Shown piece by piece: positions 53,401 through 64,000 of a DNA stretch of 64,000 bases. The notes beneath the pieces were generated by a model, which was not told the DNA's origin, ran no database searches, and worked only from the letters and a program-made list of their open reading frames with translations. Source of the DNA: Mytilus trossulus (taxonomy: Eukaryota; Mollusca; Bivalvia; Mytilida; Mytilidae); contig NC_086375.1 in assembly GCF_036588685.1 (NCBI RefSeq), positions 41,943,270-42,007,269 of the forward strand, read 5' to 3'. Numbering within the stretch: position 1 is the stretch's first letter; the number at the start of each line of letters is the position of its first letter. A program made the position numbers and the translations under genes.

Positions 53401-56400
53401 AAAATCATTCAAAAAAGACCAAACTGTATGGGCACAACATCGTTCTAAAATTTATAACCTTTATCAGGCTGTTTCTAAAGCATAGAGTTTATAATAGTTC
53501 TTTATATATGTTATCTTTTTGTGAAACTTTCAGTGCCTCTAGAAGACAGAAGATCCATGAAACAGAGATTATGGCTGAAACTTTATCTGAAAAGAAAGCT
53601 ATTCAGCTGATTATGGAAGAAATTATTCTTGATGTAAGTTTTATGGTTTTCAAAAAATATAAATGGCTCTAGATATTTATCATGTATATTGATAATTTTT
53701 TTTGAATTTTAATTGTGAGAGATGAATGTTCTTTTTCAGTCTTGTTGTAAAACTTTAAATTTGTTACACCTTATATATTGTAAGATTCAGTTGAATGAAA
53801 AATTTTGCACTGTAGTGAGGAATCATTTCTTTATACTTACAGAGAAAAACTTATGATAAACCTTGGGTATATCCTTTCATTAGGTTACATAGATATATCT
53901 CTAGTTTCCTATGAAATATTCTTACAACCATCTTACATTTTCAGGAGACAGGTGACATACTGGAGGAAATTGTACAGGAACATGTTCATACCAAAGGAAC
54001 TGTTAGAAACTGGGCAGATGAAATGGCTATGAACAGAGCTGAGGTTAAAAAAAATTATTACAACTATTATAACAGGAAAGAAAGGGAACATCTTTTTTTT
54101 TTCTTTGTATATTTGTTATGCTAGGTTATAGTAGAATTTAAGCTTTATAAAGACTTATTCAGTTTAAAAAAAGTTTGGTAATGGTACCATTATGTTGCAA
54201 ACTTAATTTAATAGAGAAAATGGAACTTTACAGCATAATTATTTTTCTTTCAAAAAGTATAGGAGTTAAAGAAGCAAAATAAAAACAAGAGGTAAAGAAG
54301 AAAAATAAGAAAACACCTTCTCAAAAGTATACAACAAAAAGACAAGTCCACAAAGCACTACACAAAACAAATATTTAGCAAGCACCACCAAATCCAAGGA
54401 TGAACCAGGGATCTCCATGGCCTGTTTAACGATGGTGCCCCGCCATCGTTCAAATGTCTTGCGCCATCATTTAAATGTCTTGCGCCATCATCAAATGACT
54501 TGCGCCATCGTTCAATTGTCTTCCACCATCATTCAAAACTATGATCGTTTTTATAGCCTGACGCTATTTTTTTATCAATTATAATCAAATGCATGCAATA
54601 GCATAACCCTCAGGCTTTTTTATAGTATAATCCACCACAATTCTAACGCCCGAGTGTTATTCTGGATAAAGATCGCTAATCACTTGTACCTGAGCTTGTA
54701 CATTTGTAAAGGTAGATAAACAAACCAGACAGAATATTATCTGACGATAGACGATTTATTTATCGAATTATTGAACTAAGTTTCCGCAAATGCTTTTGCT
54801 AATTCAGATTAAATAAATAAATTAATAATCCAGTTACAAAGTTTAACAAGTCGAACACATGCTTTTATTTTGACTTACGCACTCAGCATCCCCTTTTTAA
54901 GAAGTACAAAATAAGACGTAAAACAGTAATTATTATTTCATTGAAATAACTCTTGTACTGCTGTATTGTAACGATAATATAGAATTACTTTAAAAGTTAA
55001 AAAGTAAAAACTTTTAATATTTCCTGAAAAGAAATATCGTATCGTAAATCTGAATTCATTTCGTAGTTTACAATCAAATTAATACATCAGCGTTTCCGGT
55101 TTCTATTCAGACTGGAAAGATGCATGTTGCATAGCATCTATTTGCTAGATAAAGTCATTAAAAACCTTTTCATTTGACAACGTTTGCTTTACAAATCTTT
55201 TTAACCTTTTACATTACCCGTACTACTTGTTCTGTCGTTGCTGCAAACCAGCCATACGGTAATGGGTTCATGACTTCTGAATTTAACAGTGTCCGTGAAA
55301 AATAAGCTCCACATGATTTTTATCCCCCCATAACAATTACCAAAAATAGCAAGAAAACTACATTGGGACCTTTGTGATAGCTTTTGGTCATTCTTAACTA
55401 AGGGAAAGGGAGGGGGCATGAGGGCTTGGCCTTTGAAGGGTTACAAACGGCAGTTATTGAAAAAATATATACTTTTATATAGTATTTATAATGAAAATTC
55501 AAATAAATGTAAATGAAATAAGCAATGAATTAGTATGCATATGTTCACCTATCCTTATGTGGAGGGATGAAATACTTTCGATCGCGCTACACTGTACGGC
55601 GTAGATAGGGTTTATGATGGTGAAAGTTCCTCCATCGTTCAATATTCATCCATGGAGATCCCTGGATGAACTCAGTCTCTTATAAAGAAGGACAATTTAT
55701 TCATATTCTAACAATGACATCTGTCATGTTACTCTTGTTTCAGAGGTTAATTTAACCATGTCAGTAGATGCAACAAACAACAGTGACTTTTTAAATATCT
55801 CATGTTAGGCCAGAAGACATCATCAAAATCATAAGCGATAGATTAAAGCTAATATTTGAATTCTGAAACTCAACAGAATATGATTTTCTTAAATGATAAT
55901 AATTACATTAGATGTATGTTTCATTATAATACGTTATTCTGATTATGATAGGCTTATTGCACATCACATGTTATTCCGTAAGCAATTGCATGAGACAATA
56001 ACATTTCATTCATGATGACACGAGGTCCCACAATAAAGTGCACAGGTGAATTTGAAAATTAAAACTTCATGAAAATCGTGTTTTTATAATCCTAGCTAAA
56101 AAATGTAATTATAAGTATTGAATGCTTCTTTTTGTAACTTTCTAGGGTTGTAAAAGCGTTGACCGTGCGTACATTTTTTAGAATGAAGCGCTTCATACAA
56201 AATGTACTTCGGTCAACGCTTTTACACCCCAATAAATTTACAAAAAGAAGCATTCAATTCTTAAATATGGTTTTTCATGTTTCTCATTTTTATATTCAGT
56301 GGGTTTGCTATATGACCAGAAGATCTGACTTTGGCAGAGTTTCTGTGCATACTTGCATATTTGCATGTATGATAGAATGTTAAAGTTTGTTTTACTTCAT

Positions 56401-59400
56401 TTCCTTTTATTATAGTCTGGAGCATTAGACAATGAAGAAGGTAGGACAGAGTCAGACCCAGCTTATAATTCTGTCACTAAATTGTTCTTCAGTGTTAAAC
56501 ACAGAAGGGATGAAACAAGGTAAGTTTCACACAATTTTACTGTTTCTGCAATGAAAAATTGCTTGATAGTTTGAGGATTAACTTCCAGTTTATAATATTA
56601 TATAGAAGATAAGTGACCAAAAACAGTTACCATCAATTAAAAATGTTTATCGTCCTTCCCTACGCCTATATCACCCTGCTCTGTCGCTCAGTAATTCACG
56701 TACCAAGACTTCAAAACGAGACCAGGCATTATCAGCGACGTCACAATGTGAGAGGAGAAGTTATCAGCGACGTCACAATGCGAGAGGAGAAGTTATCAAG
56801 CTTGCTTTCGTCAAGCGTAAAACTGTCTTAGGGAGAGAAAAAACGACCATTAATAGAACGATAAACAGATAATCGTGTTTTCTACGTATAGATATCGTAA
56901 AATATCAGCCGCTCGACACAATGTGAAACTTTTTAGCTCGTTCGCTACGCTCACTCGCCAAAAAGGTTCAGATTGTGGCTCGCGGCTGATATTTTACGAT
57001 ATCAATGTGTAGAAAACGATAACCTATACGTATCACAATATTAAGAACATGTGCTCAGATATCAAATGCCTACATAAATATGCATATTTTCCAGAAATCA
57101 AAATAAATAGACTCTTATTTTTGTCCATTCTTTAAAAATCTCAATAATAAATGAATGCAATAATTTCTAAATTTACAGTAAACTGATAAATGGAAATAGT
57201 ATTAACAATAAATATAACATTGACAGCACCAATTGACACAAGACAGGGTTTTGAGGAATGCTTTACAAATTTTATTTGAAAGGAAGTTTAACTTTAATAG
57301 AATTAAAAAAACACATTATCCAGAAATACAGGATTTTATTATATTTCTTATTTATTTCAGACCAGATATTTGGGGTCATACTCAGATGTTAGGTTTAGCT
57401 GAAAAGCCTTCTACACCAAGAAAAGTGAAACCTCCTCCTCCCAAAGGAAAAGATAAAAAATCAAAACAGAAGACTCCATCACTTCCTCCGAAGAGTCGTG
57501 AAAGAAGTAAACCTCCCACTCGCCAAACTGTTCCAGGAACTGCAGTCAGGTTGGTCAAACTTATTCAAGTAAATAAATGCATTCATTATCAAAACCGTAA
57601 AAATATCATATGTGACGATATAATTATTACAATATCAGGAATGCATGATTTATTATATTTTATTAGCTCTTGTAATGGAGACAGGAAACAATTACGATAC
57701 AATTTAATTTAATCCAATTACTGTTTAATTTTTTTATTCTATTAGATAAACTTTGATGGTCTTTAAAAAAAAAAGGTGTGATACCCATGATAACGTCATT
57801 TTAAAAATGTTTTAAAGGAAAAATGTAGCTGGTTTTGCTTCCTTTTTATTAGGTTTTTCCTTAATCATCTTTACTAATCTAGCATTTAAGTTTGTTTTAT
57901 CATAAATCACAATATTTTCTAAAGGTACATCACACATAAAAATTCCAAAAACTAATACTAATAAAACAAGTTGAAAAAGACTACTAATTGATGAGAGACT
58001 TTCATTAAAGCTATTTTCATTCATTCTATCTTAAATTTTGAGAAATTATAGATAAAAGTTTGCTGGAGAAAGCCAGAGAAGATACTAAAATTAGGTGATT
58101 TGTGTAATAAAGGGAGATAACGAGTTTTACTTCAGGCAGAACAAATATCTAAGACTTTGCTTTTATTAATATTTCTTTTATTCATTAACTTGTACATGTA
58201 CCTGTATGATATTCAGACATTATAATGTATCTTCAAGAAATTTTGTAATAATGATGTAGTTTTTACCTGAATAATACTGAAAAATCAGAAAGTTAAAAAC
58301 TGTATTTGAAACTGATGACTTTGAAAAAATCTTCAGATTATATAAAAAAAAACAGTTACTGATAAACATTTATCTCTATTACAGTCAAACCTGATTAAAC
58401 CGGACCCTGAATAAACCGGCTTCCTGTACATTCCGGCCGAAAATGAAAGTCCCGTTTTTTTCCCTTCAAAGTCTTTGTTAAAATACCCTTTGTAAACCAG
58501 ACCCTGTGTTTTCTGAATTCCGGTCTAATTATGAAGTCCCAATACCCTTAATTACATTAATTATTACCTGTCAAAACCGGTTTGTCTAATTAATTTCACT
58601 GATTGATATGCAATCAAAACATAATTGTTTATACAATATAACTTTACAGGATAATCAATTAGTCAGGTGTCAAACTGTGAAGTGAACTGACAATCGTACA
58701 GTAGTGAGCTGTTTTATTTATTTAAACATTATAAACGTGTCAATTAAACGACAAGACACACCGAATATATCTCGGATTAAACTTACGTTTTGTAACTTGG
58801 ATAAACAAATTTAAATCGCAGCATAAGAAATTTACAACGTGGTGTCGAAACCCTGGGTTCCCTGCTGTGAACCCCTAAACAAATGACCTTGATAATGAAA
58901 ACCACCTGGATGACAACAATCAATGGGTATAGTACACTGTACGACAACGTTTCAATAGTGATGAATTTACGTTTGATAATATTCTGGCTTTTTGATCGGC
59001 CATTCCAACATTTCAAATAAATGATCATGGAAGTAAATCAAAACTCTCGTCTCACAATCCAAACAACGCGAGCATTAGGATGCAAATGTAAACAATGGAA
59101 AACGAAGTGAAAGTATTTTAATTGATCAGATATTCTTACAACAAATGGAAGTTTTTAACGACCTTGACTGGCTATACAGCCCTTGCACGGTCGGTAAATA
59201 TTCTTTACTATTAAAGCGAACTTTTATATGCAAACTATCGGACGTCACAAGTCATTAACTTCCGGTCGATACGGAAACCTGAATAAACCGGCTCACTGCC
59301 CAAACCGGCCCTTTTTAGTAGTCCCGTAGCCGGCCGGTTTATACAGGTTTTACTGTACATGTTATGACTAAATCCAACTAGGTGGCCTGAATTATATCTT

Positions 59401-62400
59401 TTCATTTTATATATTCAAAATAATTTAAAAGAGATTTGTTAATATATATATCGAAAAATTCTTTTACAGTATTTTCAATTGATTTATGATATATATAAAT
59501 TTCTGTCTTTGTTTATATTACTTGAAACTTAATGCTGTAAACATGGCTATTTTCGCTTTTTAATGCATTTTTTTTCAATGGAAGGTTAAATTTAAGCATC
59601 AACAACAAGTTTACCCTTCACATCAATAAAATTAATTTCCACAAACTATTCATACTGGGAATATTTTGGTGCAATAATTGACGGAGATATAAGCAAGAAT
59701 AATCCAAGCCGAAATTTCCATGTTTACAGTGATGTGTGCTGTTCTATTCTGTCTTTAAGCATTTTAATATGACCAAATTTTTCCTAGTATTATAAATCTG
59801 ACTGTTTATATTTTTGGTGCAGCCGTAGGTAGCATAAAGGTAAGAATATTGGTTGTAGCTACCAACACTTTATTAAGCTGTAATATGCATAGAAAAATAC
59901 ACTTTATACTGCTTATATTGTACAATGTTGTCAGCACTGGTGGTAGAAAGGCTAGGCCAGTATTTGAATATTTTTCTCTCTCTCTCAGTCTCTGTCACTC
60001 AAAGTCATTTTGATTTCAAATCAAAGAGCAAATACAGTACTAGACTTTCTGCCTTCAGTCCAATGTAGTAAAATGGCAATATCTATAGGTCTATTTTATT
60101 CTCTCAAAGCATTTTATTTGTTGTAAATATTTTTGTCAATCATTTTTTGGTTCATAGATTCTCAAAATCTTTTTTTTTTCTGAAACAATAAACAGCAACT
60201 TTGAATAAAATAGAAACTTATCTATTGTTGAAGATTTTAGATTAAATTTAGATATCTTACATGTTTTATTATTTTTTATAAATGAAAAAACTGCATTTAC
60301 TTTTTGGCATTCTCATGATCATGAACCACTGATTAACAAAAACAAACAACAAGTAAAGGCTTTGTTTCAGTTTTAGGAAAATAATCACATTCATTGCAGG
60401 TATACAGACAAGCAAAAATCTTACAAAATGTCCACCTTTATTAACAAGGACTAAATATTTCTGTAGTATAATTATTTTCTTAATGTCATTTTCCCATTTT
60501 GGAATTGTTTTTATGCATGTCCTACATTTAAAAAAAATGCATATACATATATTATTTCCTTTTTAACCAAATTCTCTATAATTTTCTTTTCCATGAAAAT
60601 AAAAGAGTAGAATTATTATAAAATAGAATCACTAATCAACTCAAATTTGTAAAATGATATATTTTATTGCTTGAAAAAGATAGTAAGTGTAACGAAAGAG
60701 TTAGAGGAATGTACAGATTTACTTCAAACAGCTTTTCCCTGACTCAATTTTCTATAATAACCATGAATTAATTCGAGAAGAAGTCCAAATCAATGAAAAT
60801 TATCATTAAGAATTACTGGAATATTGTTGTTTCCTGCACTTGGGAATGTCAAATCACCTTATGTTATTTTTACTTGCTTCTCTTTAGTGTCTTTTTTTTC
60901 AGTTCTTCCGCTTGATAAAAGGATAATTCAGTGTTACCCTTAACTGTCCTTCCTTCCGTTCATCCCAAAAGTATTTTCACACTTTATAAGCAAGCTTGGT
61001 CGAGGGCATTCATGTCCTAAGACGAATTCTTCTTTTTTTTAATACATGTACTTTTCAAATAGGCATACATTTTGTACAAACATTCTATATTAATATACTA
61101 GACATCATGAAACAGTTTAAAACTGTGACTAAACATAATTACAACAGTTTTCTGAAAAACAAATCATGTACCATTCATCTTCTTACTCTTGCTTTAAGAC
61201 AAATTCCTTGATCCTTTAGGTACCTAATTGTTCATTTAATTACCAAGAGTTGGTTTCATTTTGAAGAGCTCATAGGCATTCACATGAACTCAATTTAGAG
61301 ATATCAAATGTATACATTTTGGTGGCTTCATTATTTTTATATAGTTATGTGAAATAAGCTTTTTATTTCGAGTGAGTTTGTTAAGCTTGAAATCTATATA
61401 TTAGTTTTATTGTGATAGCAGTACACGCTAGAATTACCCACAGAAATGTGAAGGCACACCATATACACACTTTATATTTTATTCACAATGGATCAGATTT
61501 ATTACTTTACTTTGAAAAAAATTTTGTTATTAGTTTTACTCTATCATGTTTTTAATTATGTCTCGCCTGCTTCCAAGGCACAGTAGATCTTAAATTCAAA
61601 TTTCTGTGTAAGTTCAAGGTCAATAGTTTATTAGAGTCTCACCACATACAAACAAGTATATAGACACAATATGACATTTAATGCACAATATAAAATTCAT
61701 TCTTAAAAGAACTATGAGAGACTGTAAATCAAAACTTTTAAAACAGCTTTTTCATTATAAAAATACCATGTTTTACTGTCTGATAAATGGTGTTTGCTTT
61801 AGTGTTTGGCAGGTAATTTTACAAATGTTTGCAGCAATCCTAGGCAAAACAATGGGTTCTGCAGAAGCCATCATGAATTTTGTTTTTATGGATTGTAAAG
61901 AAAATAGATCCAAACACTTGCATTAGACAAAAAAAATCAAGGCTAGTAGTGTTATGTCTGCATAAGCCAAATAACTATACACGATCAAACATATTTTCAC
62001 AATCATTTGGTGTACTCCTATTTGTATTGTCTAATGATCTAAGTATTGACACCTAAAAAATCAAAACTAGCAAAAGATTTTTTATATTTTTTAATTCTTT
62101 TTCGTCAATTTTATTATTGAGTATTCACATCAACATATCTTTTTGTCAATGTTCACTATATATCAATGCAAAAGAGAATATATGACTTTAAACAGCAAAG
62201 TGATATTTTTTTTCAGTTCGCTGCCTGCAGATCCGACCACACCAATATTACATTATCATCACATCACCCCTGTAGATATTAGAAATTATCATGTCCTTAG
62301 AACGGATGTTCCTGAAGTCAAATATGAAAAAACTAAATATATAAAATATATGAAGAGAGAGATGACATACTGGCAGGTAAGATAAAATGTTATGTCAGAT

Positions 62401-63943
62401 CAGCAACATTTTTTACTGGAAAAAAGATAAAGGTTCTTCTAGTCTTGAATATTTCAATATAGTTTACTATCAATTTTAATCATAAGAAATTTGGAGAAGC
62501 AGCTACACCACTGTGATGTGAAAATGACTTCAAAGTAAAATATATTTCCTTTTGGCATGTTAAAATGTTATAAGAGCTAACTTGGATTTTTAGATGATTT
62601 CTTGGTTGTTGATGGACACAACTAGTGTAAATGAATTTGAGGTTACAAGGCTAGCCATCTGGAAAAGTACAATTTATATTGAAAAAATTTAAAATTATAT
62701 TTTATGACTGAACATCTAAGCAAAAGATATGTTGTTTCATGTATGCTTCATAACTTGTATGAGCAACACACTGTAAAGCAAAGTGTTTTTTTTTAAATCA
62801 TTGTTTAACTGTAAAAATGATACAACTTTTTTCTCAAATAAGTTATTAAATATGTGTACTGCAAACTGCATTTGAAACTCACCTGTGCAAACTAATTTAT
62901 ATAAAATATTGAAATGAGGTATGAGTTTAAATTGTTTTTGAGTAATCTTTTTGTAAATCAGAATCCTTAATAATTAAAGATGTGGTATGATTGCCAATGA
63001 GACAACTCTCCACAAGAGACCATATCACACAGAAATTAACAACTATAGGTCACAGTTATAGTTATAGTGGTTGTTATTATTGCATTATGTTAAATTATTC
63101 AAAACTGACTTTCTACTTATTTCAGAAAATGATTCCAGTTATTTCAGAAAAGAGTTTAGCAAAACGTTGTAAAGGTATCTCTTGTTGTTCAGCCTCACCT
63201 AATGGAAAGTTCATTGTTTTTGGTACAGTCCATGGTAAGTGCATTTTTCATTAAAATAAAAAGATTATTGTTTTTTATGCCCCATTTATGAACATTATGT
63301 TTCCTTGTCTGTGTGTCTGTATGTCTGTCGAAGCGTTCACTCATCGGACTGTCTCGCTTCAGGATAAAGTTTTCAGGTTAAAGTTTTTGGTCGATGTAGT
63401 TTTTGATGTAGTTGAAATCCAATCAACGAAACTAAGTGCACATGTGCCCTGTGATATGATTTTTCTAATTTAAATGCCAAATTAGAGATTTTACCCAATT
63501 TTCACGGTCCACTGAACAAATAAAATGATAGTGCGGATGGATCATTTGTGTACTGGGGACACATTCTTGTTTATACAATCTGTTGTACAGTAGTGCTTCT
63601 TTCTATTGAAATGAAAAGAAAAATGCAATCATTATGTATTGGGATATTTCTTTTAGGAAATTGTAAAACATGGGACCCTAAAATTGAACATGCCACATAT
63701 TAAAAATGTCAGTAGAGCTGAGGGCTCATTATTTGTTTCGATTGATAATATAATTTTTGCACATATTTTGGAATATAATATGAAATGTATTTTGTTTTGA
63801 CAGGTGATTGTATAATATTTTTCACTCAGTCTAATCCTTGGCGACCTGTCAGGGTTATTGTCAACGATTCTTCAAAAGACGATCCAATAGTCAATATATC
63901 ATGGTCATTAGATAGTTCACGTCTCATCACAATCAATAGATCT
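44449..63943 (+). CDS. Coiled-coil and WD40-repeat protein, 14 exons in window, 3' partial
   Basis: Coding exons: 44449-44649, 44865-44940, 45673-45769, 46202-46293, 51084-51243, 52158-52257, 52963-53051, 53534-53633, 53945-54043, 56416-56519, 57361-57549, 62217-62376, 63126-63234, 63804-63943. Phases match at every junction, giving 572 codons before the window ends. Donors after exons 9 (GTTAAA) and 11 (GTTGGT) are weak; the rest are good. Residues about 20-65 and 110-150 are charged, Gln/Glu/Arg-rich and likely coiled coil. Residues about 245-340 are helical and acidic. Exon 11 gives a Lys/Pro-rich linker (KPPPPKGKDKKSKQKTP). Exons 13-14 begin a beta-propeller: 'CSASPNGKFIVFGTVHG' and 'VNISWSLDSSRLITINRS' have WD40 blade spacing. 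I do not recognise the orthologue. The layout recalls ciliary WD40 proteins, but that is only an impression. Exons 1-4 might be a separate gene (see 46202-46457). Confidence 0.85.
46202..46457 (+). CDS. Alternative terminal exon: exon 4 read through to TGA
   Basis: If the donor after exon 4 (46293) is not used, the same frame stays open for 54 more codons and stops at TGA 46455-46457. The extension runs 'GKKKHRHDFDVLSFLKGLG', then 'TPTPPRRKTKRKIYYCP' and 'MYLPYANWIG'. Its base composition is richer in G and C than the flanking intron and its codons look like those of the exons. The product would be a 209-residue, basic, coiled-coil protein without WD40 repeats. A poly(A) signal, AATAAA, follows at 47001. 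The next exon, at 51084, is nearly 5 kb away and has an early ATG (MSEPDNMHRTEPEV), so these could also be two adjacent genes. Confidence 0.6.
47001..47006 (+). terminator. Candidate poly(A) signal for the short isoform
   Basis: AATAAA about 545 nt after the TGA at 46457, in 'gaaataaacaac'. It is supported only by position; AATAAA is frequent in DNA this AT-rich. Confidence 0.25.
49727..50232 (+). repeat. Diverged tandem duplication, offset about 302 bp
   Basis: The segment beginning 'gactatcattta' and including 'ggttatggaactcaactaat' and 'tatttgtaaccttgccaaa' occurs at about 49727-49920 and 50028-50232. Moderate divergence suggests an old event. Confidence 0.85.
51318..51470 (+). repeat. 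Short dispersed repeat, 'gatgtggtatga...' family, copy 1
   Basis: Starts 'agatgtggtatgagtgccaa' and continues with 'ggtcaaagtagggtgttca' and 'acacagagctttgtgtcac'. It is alignable with 52588-52830 and 62976-63055. The 'gtctcattggcaatcatac' fragments seen elsewhere (near 2410, 4135, 8870, 24530, 26395 and 38890) are the same start inverted. Confidence 0.8.
52588..52830 (+). repeat. Short dispersed repeat, same family, longest copy
   Basis: Runs from 'atatgtggtttgaatgccaa' through 'cttcaacacagagccttgg', 'ctataaagggccc' and 'gaaacacttatgaaccacat'. It lies in an intron of the WD40 gene. Confidence 0.8.
54406..55664. mobile_element. 1.26-kb hAT-like non-autonomous transposon
   Basis: Perfect 15-bp inverted ends, CAGGGATCTCCATGG and its reverse complement. 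It is flanked directly by gatgaac on both sides (54399-54405 and 55665-55671). The CAGGG tips fit hAT elements, although these usually make 8-bp duplications. A subterminal 'aacgatgg' occurs near both ends. No transposase frame is visible; the minus-strand frame at 55201-55419 shows no recognisable domain. It is inserted in the intron after exon 9 of the WD40 gene. Confidence 0.88.
54437..54540 (+). repeat. 21-bp minisatellite inside the hAT-like element
   Basis: About five units of 'cgccatcgttcaaatgtcttg', with 20-21 bp steps and small changes. The CCATCGTT core is also present near the right end of the element. Confidence 0.9.
56113..56262. mobile_element. Foldback MITE, about 150 bp
   Basis: Two arms of roughly 70 bp are inverted near-copies. 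The left carries 'attgaatgcttctttttgta' and 'gtaaaagcgttgaccg', and the right carries their reverse complements. The centre is 'gaagcgcttc'. The plus frame at 56159-56383 overlaps it and is not a gene. Confidence 0.9.
56728..56791 (+). repeat. 32-bp tandem repeat, 2 copies
   Basis: 'ttatcagcgacgtcacaatg' followed by 'gagaggagaag' occurs at 56729 and 56761. Each unit holds a 'gacgtca' CRE-like core. Intronic, function unknown. Confidence 0.9.
56868..57024. mobile_element. Foldback MITE, about 157 bp
   Basis: Inverted arms of about 60 bp share 'gatatcgtaaaatatcagcc' and 'ttttctac'. The centre includes 'agctcgttcgctacgctcac'. Inserted in the intron after exon 10 of the WD40 gene. Confidence 0.88.
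57812..58024 (-). CDS. Candidate single-exon membrane microprotein, 70 aa, antisense in an intron
   Basis: An uninterrupted minus-strand frame starts at ATG 58024 and stops at TAA 57812. Residues 1-15 are polar, residues about 16-32 form one hydrophobic helix (SLFQLVLLVLVFGIFMC), and the remainder is Lys-rich (MIKEKPNKKEAKPATFF). About 100 bp upstream on the same strand is 'gttatctcccttt', a string I associate with 5' regions of bivalve genes. I do not recognise the protein. Frames of this length occur by chance in AT-rich DNA, so the call is weak. What favours it is the ordered topology and the absence of any repeat here. Confidence 0.3.
   Translation of the reverse strand: MNENSFNESLSSISSLFQLVLLVLVFGIFMCDVPLENIVIYDKTNLNARLVKMIKEKPNKKEAKPATFFL
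58382..59355. mobile_element. 974-bp pogo/Tigger-like non-autonomous element
   Basis: The left end is CAGTCAAACCTGATTAAACC and the right end, reversed, is CAGTAAAACCTGTATAAACC. It is flanked by TA on both sides (58380-58381 and 59356-59357). CAGT.AAACCT tips with a TA duplication are typical of pogo/Tigger elements. 'cctgaataaaccggc' recurs just inside both ends. No transposase motif is seen, and the minus-strand frame at 58783-59028 is not recognised. It lies in intron 11 of the WD40 gene. Confidence 0.9.
59360..62210. other. Remainder of intron 11 of the WD40 gene
   Basis: AT-rich intron with a short CT-rich simple stretch near 59975-59992. Small open frames at 60996 and 61681 have neither splice support nor recognisable domains. 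Nothing else seen. Confidence 0.5.
62976..63055 (+). repeat. Short dispersed repeat, 'gatgtggtatga...' family, truncated copy
   Basis: 'agatgtggtatgattgccaa' through 'gagacaactctccacaagag' and 'aactataggtcac'. It lies directly upstream of exon 13 of the WD40 gene, in the intron. Confidence 0.85.
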
Positions 63944-64000
63944 GTAAGTTATTACTTGATTTCTAAGTGAATTTGTTCAATTTTGTTTTTGGTTTTGATT

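Noticed and set aside
53805..54032. 75-codon plus-strand frame
   Set aside because: It overlaps exon 9 (53945-54043) in another frame. The exon frame is supported by its neighbours' phases.
57233..57712. 159-codon plus-strand frame taken as one exon
   Set aside because: Only 57361-57549 is exon. The acceptor before 57361 and the phase match to both neighbours show that the rest is intron.
1..64000. CRISPR arrays, rRNA, tRNA, bacterial operons, viral genes
   Set aside because: None found. The regular repeats present are satellites and transposon parts, and no cloverleaf with A and B boxes was recognised by eye.

Overview
The window looks like mussel-type (Mytilus or close bivalve) nuclear DNA. 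It is very AT-rich, its genes are split into short exons by long introns with GT/AG borders, and it is crowded with dispersed repeats that I recognise as typical of Mytilus. These include a module with a 'cagacgcgcgtttcgtc' core and the short 'gatgtggtatgattgcc' type. No prokaryotic, organellar or viral genes were seen. All gene models were built by hand from splice borders and reading-frame phase. No alignment was run.

Layout. 1-1140: a 356-bp tandem repeat, then a degenerate array of AACAATG-type sites. 2138-11977 (minus): a complete nine-exon gene for a secreted-type PA / transmembrane / RING-H2 E3 ubiquitin ligase of the RNF13/RNF167/goliath group, 310 codons. 12000-18490: no gene seen. 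18494-20510: a 2-kb inverted-repeat transposon with a 6-bp target duplication and a second small element nested in it. 20605-22567 (minus): signal-peptide exon plus von Willebrand A (vWA) exon of a secreted protein. 22600-36680: repeats and small transposons, including an 1.8-kb inverted-repeat element carrying a 35-bp satellite. 36685-41513: a 4.8-kb element with long terminal inverted repeats and a perfect 9-bp target duplication, which encloses a small two-exon reading frame. 41818-42579 (minus): a second vWA gene, paralogous to the first. 44449 to beyond the window end (plus): at least 14 coding exons of a coiled-coil protein that ends in the start of a WD40 propeller. An alternative stop after exon 4 could give a separate 209-residue product. 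The introns of this gene hold a hAT-like element, a pogo/Tigger-like element and two foldback elements.

How the genes relate. The two vWA genes are tandem paralogues: same strand, same exon 1/exon 2 split, same phase and a vWA exon of exactly 564 nt in both. The RING gene and the WD40 gene are unrelated to them. The most unusual material is in the mobile DNA. Several elements can be delimited to the base by matching target duplications, and the 4.8-kb element has the signature of a Mutator-like element that may have picked up a small gene.
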